Below, piece after piece: positions 8,727 through 16,158 of a stretch of DNA of 25,562 nucleotides. The first letter of the stretch is position 1. Each line of letters begins with the position of its first letter. Source of the DNA: an uncultured Lachnospira sp. (GTDB lineage Bacteria; Bacillota; Clostridia; Lachnospirales; Lachnospiraceae); contig CAKRIN010000033.1 in NCBI GenBank assembly GCA_934343805.1, forward strand, positions 1-25,562. Reading direction: 5' to 3'. The notes below the pieces were generated by a model that was not told the DNA's origin, did not search any database, and worked only from the letters and a program-made list of their open reading frames with translations. Both the position numbers and the translations under genes were made by a program.

Positions 8727-8737
8727 TTTGTCGAAAC
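8727..8737 (+). promoter_or_regulatory. Spo0A box (0A-box) candidate
   Basis: TTTGTCGAAAC contains the perfect core TGTCGAA (8729-8735) recognised by the sporulation regulator Spo0A in Bacillus and Clostridia. It lies between the divergent HIT gene and the histidine-kinase gene. A related element, TTTGCGCGAAA (8716-8726), stands directly before it, so a tandem arrangement is possible. For the HIT gene the box would lie downstream of the likely start of transcription; for the kinase it lies about 120 bases before the ATG. Confidence 0.5.
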
Positions 8738-8855
8738 ACTTTTGTTTACATGTTTCTCTTGTATGTATATACTTTAATATCATAACTTAAAGAGTTTATT
8801 ATTACAACCTTGTAGAAAAAACTTATAAAAATATTATTGAAAGGAATTTTCTAAT

Positions 8856-9581
8856 ATGTTATCAGCTGAAGATTTAGCACAATTAAATACACTTACTACT
8901 CATCATCCCGAATATGAAAGTACCTTTTCTAAATTGTCACCATTTTCCTCCTCCGAAATATCTAGAGCATCACATGATATTAAAAATCATATTGCATGCC
9001 TCAAAACCAGTTACCAGCTCATTAATAAAAAAATCCCTGATTTATCTTCTAATTCCTATTGGGTTAAAATGGGAACAGAAATAAATAATCTTAATACATT
9101 CATGGAAAGGACTTCTCTTTATCGTTATAGCACAAGAAATTTAAGTGTTTCACCTGTCAACATCAACGACATAATTTATTCAATCCCAGATATGCTTGAT
9201 GATACATATGATAACTCCTGCTCATTTTCTTTCAATTTAAAATATGATGGTAATGTTAATATGAATGAAGAGCTTGCACAAATTCTTATATTTGAATGTA
9301 CCAAAAACGCATGTGAAGCCATGAATAATATCGGTATTATTACCTTCGAATCCGATTATATTAATAATTCCATACATCTAAGAATAATAAATCAAAATAT
9401 ATCCGGAATCACACAATCTATGAACCCAGACACACTGTGTCAGCCTTTCTATTCAACCAAAAATAACCATATCGGTCTGGGATTATCTATTGTACATCAG
9501 ATATGCCTTACATATAAAATGCAGTTGTCAATTATTTCCTCAGATAATGAAACTGTTATAGAGCTTATAATCCCTTTTTAA
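8856..9581 (+). CDS. Soluble minimal histidine kinase
   Basis: A 241-residue protein made only of a dimerisation/phospho-acceptor region and an ATPase domain. H40 in 'ASHDIKNHI' is the likely phosphorylated His; 'ECTKNACEAMN' (about 147-157) is the N-box; 'PFYSTKNNHIGLGLSIV' (197-213) is the F/G2 region. The usual DxGxG box is altered, with 'NQNISGI' (179-185) in its place. No transmembrane helix or sensor domain is present and no response regulator is adjacent, so it is an orphan. Such short soluble kinases occur in phosphorelays; the Spo0A-type box upstream makes a sporulation link attractive but unproven. AAAGGA lies about ten bases before the ATG. Confidence 0.85.
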   Translation: MLSAEDLAQLNTLTTHHPEYESTFSKLSPFSSSEISRASHDIKNHIACLKTSYQLINKKIPDLSSNSYWVKMGTEINNLNTFMERTSLYRYSTRNLSVSPVNINDIIYSIPDMLDDTYDNSCSFSFNLKYDGNVNMNEELAQILIFECTKNACEAMNNIGIITFESDYINNSIHLRIINQNISGITQSMNPDTLCQPFYSTKNNHIGLGLSIVHQICLTYKMQLSIISSDNETVIELIIPF

Positions 9582-9592
9582 ATCAAGCATCC

Positions 9593-10585
9593 TTAATTGG
9601 GAAATTTAAAGATTTCATCTAACATTCTTAATGTCTTTAAATTCCCTCTGGCTGTCATTGCTCCCGTCATAAACGCTCTGTGGAATGTAACTGTGCCATC
9701 TACAATCTGGTCAAATACTTCCTTTGTAAGTTTGGCTATAACGTCAGCATCTTTATTTTCTCCAAACTTAATATCAGCATGCTCTCCATTAACTGATATA
9801 GATATTGTTTTATTTTTATCACTTATTGATAACATATATGTACTTTTAACTCCTGTTTCAGGATTAAAACTTTCCTTCAACGATGTGATATAATACTCAT
9901 CTCCTCCTTGTTCCTGATCATTCAAAAGTTCTTTATAAATATTTGCCAACGATTCAATATCCTGTTTCTGTGTTTTTACAAAAGTATCATCTGATGCATA
10001 TTTTGATAACTGCTCACTCTCTTGAGGTGTTAATTTCATTGTATCTTTTAACAGGTTCATTTTAATCGTCTGACTACTTGACGGAAGCTGCGCTATTTTT
10101 TGAGAAACTGTTCTATACATATTTTCAGCATATTTTTCTATAATAGCCTTATATTCCGTATTGAACTCAAATTCCGTTGTATCATCAATATATGCACTTA
10201 ATGGATTTCCAAGCTTTCCACCTAGAATTTCCCATGAATTACTTAAAGACAATATAACTTCCCGCTCGCCATAAGTCCTTGCCATAACAACTGGAAACAT
10301 ATATGTATCTGCTATCTGTGCCTTATCTGAATATAGCCAGCATGAATCAAGAAACATCTGCATATATCCGCCCATACCTGCCCATTCAACAGTTGTAGCC
10401 AGTACTATTCCATCTGCATCCGTAATAGTCTGTGACAGTGTTGTTATAGTATTTTTGTTTTCATATAAATTGTATCTTCTTACATCAACTTTCAATTCTT
10501 CTAAAACTTCTTGTATCTTATTAACAACAAATATTGTTGGGTCATCAACTAGACCTCTTCCTCCATAATATATATTAATATTCAT
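9593..10585 (-). CDS. Flavodoxin-like reductase fused to SCP2 sterol-carrier-like domain
   Basis: A 330-residue two-domain protein. Residues about 1-190 have an NADPH-dependent FMN reductase/flavodoxin-like fold: 'INIYYGGRG' strand, 'DADGIVLATTVEWAGMGGYMQ' (about 56-76) around the flavin site, and 'SCWLY'. Residues about 220-330 match an SCP2-type lipid-binding domain, ending in 'TFHRAFMTGAMTARGNL', the family's usual closing block. The start ATG follows GGAGAAGG at good distance. The gene stands alone, 11 bases from the convergent kinase gene and about 75 bases past the end of the Tad operon. The likely role is redox chemistry on a hydrophobic substrate, which is inference. Confidence 0.8.
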   Translation of the reverse strand: MNINIYYGGRGLVDDPTIFVVNKIQEVLEELKVDVRRYNLYENKNTITTLSQTITDADGIVLATTVEWAGMGGYMQMFLDSCWLYSDKAQIADTYMFPVVMARTYGEREVILSLSNSWEILGGKLGNPLSAYIDDTTEFEFNTEYKAIIEKYAENMYRTVSQKIAQLPSSSQTIKMNLLKDTMKLTPQESEQLSKYASDDTFVKTQKQDIESLANIYKELLNDQEQGGDEYYITSLKESFNPETGVKSTYMLSISDKNKTISISVNGEHADIKFGENKDADVIAKLTKEVFDQIVDGTVTFHRAFMTGAMTARGNLKTLRMLDEIFKFPN

Positions 10586-10660
10586 AATAAAACCTTCTCC
10601 AAACCTTTAAATATACAGCCATTCTGCCGTTTGTTCTCATGTCAGAATATAGCATAATAT

Positions 10661-12067
10661 CTAGCTTATTTCAACCTTGAAGGATATTGCCGCAAGTCTT
10701 ATAGTATCATTATTTTGTAATAATCTTTTTTCATGTCCATTAAGACGTTCCCCATTCAAAAAAGTTCCATTAGTGGAATTAAGGTCCTCTATCATATATT
10801 TATCCCCTGAATATTCTTCTTGATAAATGCAACAATGCATGCGGCTTATTACCTGCGCTTTTATTATAAAATCAGCCATGTTCTCAAGGCTCCCAATTAC
10901 ATATGGATATTTATCTGTCTGAATCTCTTTTATAATATTCTGAGTTCCTTTCTTTAAAATTATAGCATCCCCTATTAATTCTTCCTCCAACAGCTTTAAT
11001 TTTAATGCTTTTGCATGCACATTGGTGAAATCTGATAACAAGATTGTATCATTGCAGACATCTTCTGATTCTCCATCGTTTTTCATATCTGGCTTTATCT
11101 CGTCATGTCTTCTTAACCCCTCAGTATGGTTACTTTTTATCTGTGTTTTATATGGAATTTCCTTTTTTGACGTAACCATCTTACTGTCTGCATGCTTTGC
11201 TCTTACCTTCATCTTTCCTGAAAAAGATATTATAGCCAATCCTGCTATAATAAACACTACTGTCATACCAAATGGCATTTTAAATGGCATTATTTCTGAA
11301 AAGAACAGATTAATCACTCCCGTCACAACTGCTATTATTCCAATCAGCTGTATATACCTGCATGCTTTGGATATATCCGCCCTGACTTCAGTTTCTACTA
11401 CAACTTCTTCCGGCATTACAGTTTCTATTTCTTTTTCTATAGCTCTTTCTATTACTCTTTTTTCTTCTTTGCTTTCTGATTCATTCTCTACTATATTATT
11501 ATTTCCAACTCCTATGCCATCAAATAGCTTTAAAAGATTAAACGGATCATAATCTCCAATAATTATTTTCTGATATACTTCGTATAATTTAACAATGTAC
11601 TCTTTTTCCAGACTATGATCAAAATGCTCTAAAATAAATTCAAATAAAATTTTTAACCCTTCACCGAAAGTTATATTATTTACTCTTGTATGGTAAACAA
11701 ACCACATCTTTCTTGTTCCAATATCAATATATATATATTTAGGTTCAACTTTGACATAATCAAGATCAAGCATATAATCTTCAGCTACTCTGACAGCTTC
11801 TGATACATTAACACATATAGATTTAACATCCTCCATATTCATTTTCCCATATTCATAAAATTTACTCATCTGCTGCCGTGACGTTATATCATAGTAAATC
11901 CCATATCTTCCATTGACTGAATATGATGAGAACTTTAAAAAATGTTCTGGTTTATTACGTTTAAGCATTTTATACTGATAATCATCATATTCCACGCCAT
12001 CTTCTATAACAAGATAATTGCTATTGTTCTGATGTTCATATCTTATTGCTATTTCCGTTTCTCCCAA
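10661..12067 (-). CDS. DUF6382 and FHA domain protein of the Tad locus
   Basis: A 468-residue protein. The N-terminal region (about 5-185) fits DUF6382; a Glu-rich linker follows, then two transmembrane helices (about 238-256 and 267-283) and a C-terminal FHA domain (about 388-468) with 'SRMHC' (408-412) and 'DLNSTNGTFLNG' (428-439). FHA domains bind phospho-threonine; here the usual Gly-Arg at the domain start reads Gly-Ser ('VIGS'). The start is TTG, supported by GAGGAGG at proper spacing and by the lack of a Met before residue 34. It is the last gene of the Tad operon, 10 bases after the second TadE-like gene, and may tie pilus assembly to Ser/Thr kinase signalling. Confidence 0.85.
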   Translation of the reverse strand: MGETEIAIRYEHQNNSNYLVIEDGVEYDDYQYKMLKRNKPEHFLKFSSYSVNGRYGIYYDITSRQQMSKFYEYGKMNMEDVKSICVNVSEAVRVAEDYMLDLDYVKVEPKYIYIDIGTRKMWFVYHTRVNNITFGEGLKILFEFILEHFDHSLEKEYIVKLYEVYQKIIIGDYDPFNLLKLFDGIGVGNNNIVENESESKEEKRVIERAIEKEIETVMPEEVVVETEVRADISKACRYIQLIGIIAVVTGVINLFFSEIMPFKMPFGMTVVFIIAGLAIISFSGKMKVRAKHADSKMVTSKKEIPYKTQIKSNHTEGLRRHDEIKPDMKNDGESEDVCNDTILLSDFTNVHAKALKLKLLEEELIGDAIILKKGTQNIIKEIQTDKYPYVIGSLENMADFIIKAQVISRMHCCIYQEEYSGDKYMIEDLNSTNGTFLNGERLNGHEKRLLQNNDTIRLAAISFKVEIS

Positions 12068-12077
12068 CGCTTCCTCC

Positions 12078-12407
12078 TCATTCTATAACTTCCTTTATTG
12101 CCTGAATTATACGTATTGTCTTTTCCGGCTCACTTCTCTTTATAAAACTATCTTTTACATTCATTTCCTGCCTGTTTGAAAATATCGTTCTACTATCAGA
12201 GTATTTCTGTGCCTCATCAATTAATTGATTCTGCTCATTTTCATCCAGATCACATAGTTCTATTTCTATAGCTGCCTGCCGCTGTATATTTCTTCTGATT
12301 ATCCTGTCATGCAGATTGCAGCATAGCAACATGCATGATATGACTATCATTGCAAACATCGGAACAATCACCGAATTTTCTACTGTATAAGAGCCTCTTA
12401 CCCACAT
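12078..12407 (-). CDS. TadE-like minor pilin
   Basis: A 109-residue protein starting with a class III (Tad-type) prepilin signal: 'RGSYTVENSVIVPMF' with a Gly5 cleavage site and Glu10 at the +5 position of the mature protein, followed by one hydrophobic helix (to about residue 29). The rest is short, polar and charged. TadE-like pseudopilins are processed by the prepilin peptidase and needed for Flp fibre assembly. GGGGGT lies before the ATG. The gene overlaps the end of the upstream peptidase gene by 10 bases, and its own TGA stop overlaps the ribosome site of the FHA gene, so translation is probably coupled. Confidence 0.8.
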   Translation of the reverse strand: MWVRGSYTVENSVIVPMFAMIVISCMLLCCNLHDRIIRRNIQRQAAIEIELCDLDENEQNQLIDEAQKYSDSRTIFSNRQEMNVKDSFIKRSEPEKTIRIIQAIKEVIE

Positions 12408-12826
12408 ACTATAACCCCCATGTAAGACAAAAAAACAAATGGTAAAAATGCTATATTAGTTTTGGTATTAACCCTTTTCATCACAAGCATTATCACAGAA
12501 ACGCATCCTGCCATAGTTAATGCTGTAACAAACGTCTGTATCGCTATTATGGGGCCATTTATTATAATCAAAATAAAAGCCACCACAACATCCGCCATCC
12601 CCAACATTTTTTTTGCAACGCCTGCTAATAAAAGCATTAATATAAACACAACAGAAACAATAACATCTATTATGTTCCATTCCCGTCCATATTTTAAAAA
12701 TCTTAATATATGTATGAACAACGCTATAACAAGCAATCCTAATAACATATACAATGGTACCGCTTTTTTCCTTATATCGATTAATCCAAGAATCAATAAA
12801 TATGTCAAAACAACAATGTTATCCAC
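12398..12826 (-). CDS. Second, divergent A24-type prepilin peptidase
   Basis: A 142-residue membrane protein with about five hydrophobic segments. It keeps the two Asp of A24 aspartic prepilin peptidases: D17 in 'GLIDIRKKAVP' and D79 in 'GMADVV', but the normally strict GxGD is GMAD here and the following Lys is lost. It is probably still active or partly so; it could serve one of the neighbouring TadE-like proteins while TadV (20338-20793) handles the main pilin. The start is GTG, with GGAGGGATA just upstream. It sits between the two TadE-like genes. Family call rests on the two Asp motifs, length and operon position. Confidence 0.75.
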   Translation of the reverse strand: MDNIVVLTYLLILGLIDIRKKAVPLYMLLGLLVIALFIHILRFLKYGREWNIIDVIVSVVFILMLLLAGVAKKMLGMADVVVAFILIIINGPIIAIQTFVTALTMAGCVSVIMLVMKRVNTKTNIAFLPFVFLSYMGVIVCG

Positions 12827-12838
12827 TATCCCTCCATA

Positions 12839-13732
12839 TCAATTATCCGCATAATAACACCTTGAACACAACTTTCTATCAGATACTTTATCTATATTTA
12901 CTTCTATTACATTTCTTTGCAGACCTGCACAGTCAACTTTTGAATGATAACGCTTTCCATAATATGTGTAGTAAACTGTCAATGTTTTACTATCCTTCAT
13001 ACACTTACTGCATTTATAATATTTGGCTCCTGCTTCATTCCGCAGACCTGTAATTTCAGAAATATTGCAGCTTTGTATATTTCTTACAATATAGGGACAA
13101 TCTCTGTGCGTATGATATACAGTCCCTGTCTGTGTAATATAAACCATATCATCACATTTACCACCATCCCCTTCATCTTGTTTCTTATAATTTTCACCAA
13201 GCCATGCATCTGTAATCTTTTGTTCTGATATGCTAATATATGATGTTCCAAATATATTAAATGGGTTTTTTATCCTATATTTCAGTGTTACGCTTATTGC
13301 AGAATTGCCATTTAATATTTCAGTACCCATAAAATTCCATCCGGCATTACCACCGGCCACAAAATTATTCCCTGCAAATTCTGTTCCTATTTCAGAAATA
13401 AACACAGACATAAAAGCAGCTGTATCTATTGTATCCTTGCAGACATCCACATTACCCTCTTTTTGTTTTAAACTTTTTAACACACTCTCTTTGTCTTTTT
13501 CCGAAAGCGAATCAATACTTTCATACACATATGCGTATCTGTTAAACTTTCTTACTGAATTGTATAATGCATCATTAACCTGCATTCTTATAGCTATTAC
13601 ATACATCATAAACATTATCGTAAATACTGCATATACAAAAATTGGAATTACCAATGATCCCTCAACAGTAGCAGATGCAGGTATATTTTTCTTTATTAAT
13701 GGTTGGTTAAAGGTTATTCTATTCTTATTAAT
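12839..13732 (-). CDS. TadE-like minor pilin with two C-terminal Cys/His modules; apparent ATT start
   Basis: About 297 residues if read from ATT at 13730-13732. The N-terminus is basic, followed by 'PASATVEGSLVIPIFVYAV', a class III prepilin signal with Glu at +5 and a hydrophobic helix. The first ATG/GTG/TTG in frame (TTG, 13652-13654) falls inside this signal, so it cannot be the true start; the ATT has AGAAAGGAG nine bases upstream. The C-terminal part holds two related modules of the form YH-x3-C ... C-x2-C: 'VYHTHRDCPY ... CSKC' and 'RYHSKVDCAG ... CSRC'. Such modules occur at the ends of exported Firmicute proteins and probably bind zinc or form disulphides. Likely a tip or adhesive pilin; that is inference. 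Confidence 0.8.
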   Translation of the reverse strand: MNKNRITFNQPLIKKNIPASATVEGSLVIPIFVYAVFTIMFMMYVIAIRMQVNDALYNSVRKFNRYAYVYESIDSLSEKDKESVLKSLKQKEGNVDVCKDTIDTAAFMSVFISEIGTEFAGNNFVAGGNAGWNFMGTEILNGNSAISVTLKYRIKNPFNIFGTSYISISEQKITDAWLGENYKKQDEGDGGKCDDMVYITQTGTVYHTHRDCPYIVRNIQSCNISEITGLRNEAGAKYYKCSKCMKDSKTLTVYYTYYGKRYHSKVDCAGLQRNVIEVNIDKVSDRKLCSRCYYADN

Positions 13733-13807
13733 CTGATTGCTCTCCTTTCTAAAATTTCATTTCCTGCATCTGACTGTAATTTAGAAGCTTTCGCTGCTAA
13801 ATCTCCT

Positions 13808-15940
13808 TTAAATATATGAGCATCCTATCTCCTGCTCATAATAATTACTTACATCCTTACATTTAAATATTGCATTTCCCTTAGCCCATACAATATAATT
13901 TCGCATCCTAAAATCTTTATTTCCCATTGTTATCATGTGTAATTCCATTGCTCCCATTGTTGTATATATCTTTTTTTCTCTACTCTCCATAACAAGAAGC
14001 ATTCTTAAATACATCTTATAATCCAGTCCAGTTTCTGACTTTCTTTCTGAATCAGTCGAAAGATTCATTAAAAGCAAATTAGCCAGTGACAAATTCCATG
14101 TTTTTTTAGTTTTATTGAAATCCACTTTTTCTCCCATATAAAGTTTCTTCAGATCAATTATTGCTTCTCCATATGCCCACACAGATAGAATCAGATACTG
14201 TCCTGCCTTTATTATTGCCATATTCCCTGTAAATCCCAGAGCTTCTGTTGCCAATGTAAGTGCTTCTGCCTTTTTTTGAGGATCTGTCAAAAGATAAGCC
14301 AGATTCATCCCCTCTCTAATTGCTGATATCTCAAGCATTGTCTGTTTCAGATTATCTTTGTCACTATTTTTCCCACACAATATATACTCTAACATATAAT
14401 CCAATAACTCATTGGAATCATCATCCTTCCCAACAAAATCCGTATAACTGTTAAATTTCATCAAAAGATATTCATTAACAAGAACATCGTCCGCTGTATT
14501 TTTTAACCAACTTTGCCGGGTTTCATTTTTTTCATCTGTTATATAAACAGTTGCCAGATCACTATATCCAATTGTTTTTTCTGACACTTCTGCCGGATCA
14601 ACAACCAATCCAAGCAATCCATCCGTAAATGTATCTCTTATCTTTTTTATAGCTGATAACCCTTTTCCTTCAGATGAAAAATCCACGCCAGTATAATCGA
14701 ACTTTAAACCTTTACAACTTATTCCAGACAATGATGTTTGGAAATCAACTATTTTTGTTCTAGTTTCTTTACAATTATCCCGGACCAGTTCTATATCCAT
14801 ATCTGGTAATTTATCTATAACTCCATCCAGAATAACAAGGTTTCTTTTTAATGCTTTTGTTACTTCTTCTACATCACACATGGATTTTTCATTTGATTCA
14901 TTGGTCTTTTTCATTTCATTGATGTCTTCCCAGAAACCATTGTATAAATCTTCGCCTAGTGCTTCTTTACTACCTTCTATACTATCTGTGCATCTATCTA
15001 ATTTCTCTGCCACACCTGTCTTTGCAGCATCATAATCTTCCAGAATATCCAACGACAATAGTATTTTTTCATAAGCTCCCTGTATAGCATCACTCAGAAT
15101 TTTATAATTTCTTTTATATAATTCAGAATATGAATTAATCCCACTCTCATTGCTGACTTCATCTCCCACCTCATATAAGCCATCTACATCATCCAGCATA
15201 TCCTGTAAAACAACAGAAACATCCTGATAACCCGGCACTCCGCGTTTAACAGATTCATATACTTTGACATTATCAACATACACCCGTTCCATATCTGCCG
15301 TTCCATTAACAAGCATTTTGACAAATGAATCCTCTGATGAAATTGTTTTTTCGTTTTTTATAACTATTCCAGCATCTGTTGTCTTAATACCTTCAATCGC
15401 CATTACCAGTTTGAGCATTTCAGAATCCATTTCAAATAATTGTTCTTCACAAGCAGATATTTCGTCTGTTATTTCTTTCGTCTTCTTAGCTTTCTCAACC
15501 TGTTCCTCAGATTCTAAAAAAGTATCCAATATTTCGGAGTATACTCCATATTTCATATATGATACAATTTCTTGTTCAAAATAACGTCCATATGATGATG
15601 TAGCATTTCCAATATCACTGATCTGGACATCTGCCAGTTCTATATCGTTACCATATGATTTAACATTCTTTTTTATATAATCTTCTATACGGGACTCCAT
15701 TTTCTCATCATTCTTAAGAAGTAATATATTATACTCATCCAGCATATCATTATTATATGCTGCAAATTCTGCCTCCATCGATAACATACATGCTTCTTTA
15801 ATCTGAGTGTAATATGTATTATTCAGTACAGATTTATAACAGGTAAGTATCAGAGATAAAACTAATGTCATTGATAACGCCGCCATTACTGTGATCTGAG
15901 CATCCAACCAGACTACATTCTTCTTTTTATCTTCCACCAT
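13808..15940 (-). CDS. DUF5702 (TadG-like) Tad pilus-associated protein
   Basis: A 710-residue protein with a short basic N-terminus, one hydrophobic helix (about 15-36, 'ITVMAALSMTLVLSLIL') and a long outer region of helical, charged sequence (about 40-560), then a more hydrophobic part around 'AIIKAGQYLILSVWAYGEAI' (about 584-603) and a terminal block 'SETGLDYKMYLRMLLVMES' typical of DUF5702 proteins in Lachnospiraceae Tad loci. It takes the place of TadG and is probably exported and anchored near the pilus base or tip. The ATG lies nine bases after the pilin stop. A second open frame runs past its stop (see findings), so the C-terminus deserves checking. Confidence 0.8.
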   Translation of the reverse strand: MVEDKKKNVVWLDAQITVMAALSMTLVLSLILTCYKSVLNNTYYTQIKEACMLSMEAEFAAYNNDMLDEYNILLLKNDEKMESRIEDYIKKNVKSYGNDIELADVQISDIGNATSSYGRYFEQEIVSYMKYGVYSEILDTFLESEEQVEKAKKTKEITDEISACEEQLFEMDSEMLKLVMAIEGIKTTDAGIVIKNEKTISSEDSFVKMLVNGTADMERVYVDNVKVYESVKRGVPGYQDVSVVLQDMLDDVDGLYEVGDEVSNESGINSYSELYKRNYKILSDAIQGAYEKILLSLDILEDYDAAKTGVAEKLDRCTDSIEGSKEALGEDLYNGFWEDINEMKKTNESNEKSMCDVEEVTKALKRNLVILDGVIDKLPDMDIELVRDNCKETRTKIVDFQTSLSGISCKGLKFDYTGVDFSSEGKGLSAIKKIRDTFTDGLLGLVVDPAEVSEKTIGYSDLATVYITDEKNETRQSWLKNTADDVLVNEYLLMKFNSYTDFVGKDDDSNELLDYMLEYILCGKNSDKDNLKQTMLEISAIREGMNLAYLLTDPQKKAEALTLATEALGFTGNMAIIKAGQYLILSVWAYGEAIIDLKKLYMGEKVDFNKTKKTWNLSLANLLLMNLSTDSERKSETGLDYKMYLRMLLVMESREKKIYTTMGAMELHMITMGNKDFRMRNYIVWAKGNAIFKCKDVSNYYEQEIGCSYI

Positions 15941-15949
15941 TCCCCCATA

Positions 15950-16129
15950 TCAAATCTGATTCGCCTGATTAGTCATCTTTGTCAATATTGAGCTAACAAG
16001 ACTCGTTATCTGCTTTTTAAATAAGACAACAAGTCCAACAAGAACAATTATTATTAAAACCAGCTCTACTACTCCCATTCCCTCTTCATCATTCCAAAAT
16101 CTTATAATTTCATTCTTAAATTTTCCCAT
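15950..16129 (-). CDS. flp: Flp1 family type IVb (Tad) major pilin
   Basis: A 59-residue protein, the probable structural subunit of the pilus. It starts 'MGKFKNEIIRFWNDEEG', then 'MGVVELVLIIIVLVGLVVLF': cleavage after Gly17 would give a mature pilin with Glu22 at +5, the class III signature, and a hydrophobic assembly helix. The mature chain is only 42 residues, ending in a polar tail 'TKMTNQANQI', as in Flp-type pilins. The ATG at 16127-16129 has AGGGGA upstream. It lies 29 bases after tadC and nine before the DUF5702 gene. Its small size makes it easy to miss. No second copy of the pilin was seen in the window. Confidence 0.92.
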   Translation of the reverse strand: MGKFKNEIIRFWNDEEGMGVVELVLIIIVLVGLVVLFKKQITSLVSSILTKMTNQANQI

Positions 16130-16158
16130 ACCATTCCCCTTTTCTATAAACTTGTTAA

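Noticed and set aside
10586..10660. ATTCTG/CAGAAT stem as terminator of the Tad operon
   Set aside because: Only six base pairs with a 16-base loop and no T-run on the minus strand.
11022..11552. A 176-codon plus-strand open frame opposite the FHA gene
   Set aside because: Antisense shadow of a well-supported gene, with no recognisable domain or ribosome site.
13652..13654. TTG as start of the TadE-like gene
   Set aside because: It would cut the class III prepilin signal in two and lose the Glu needed for processing.
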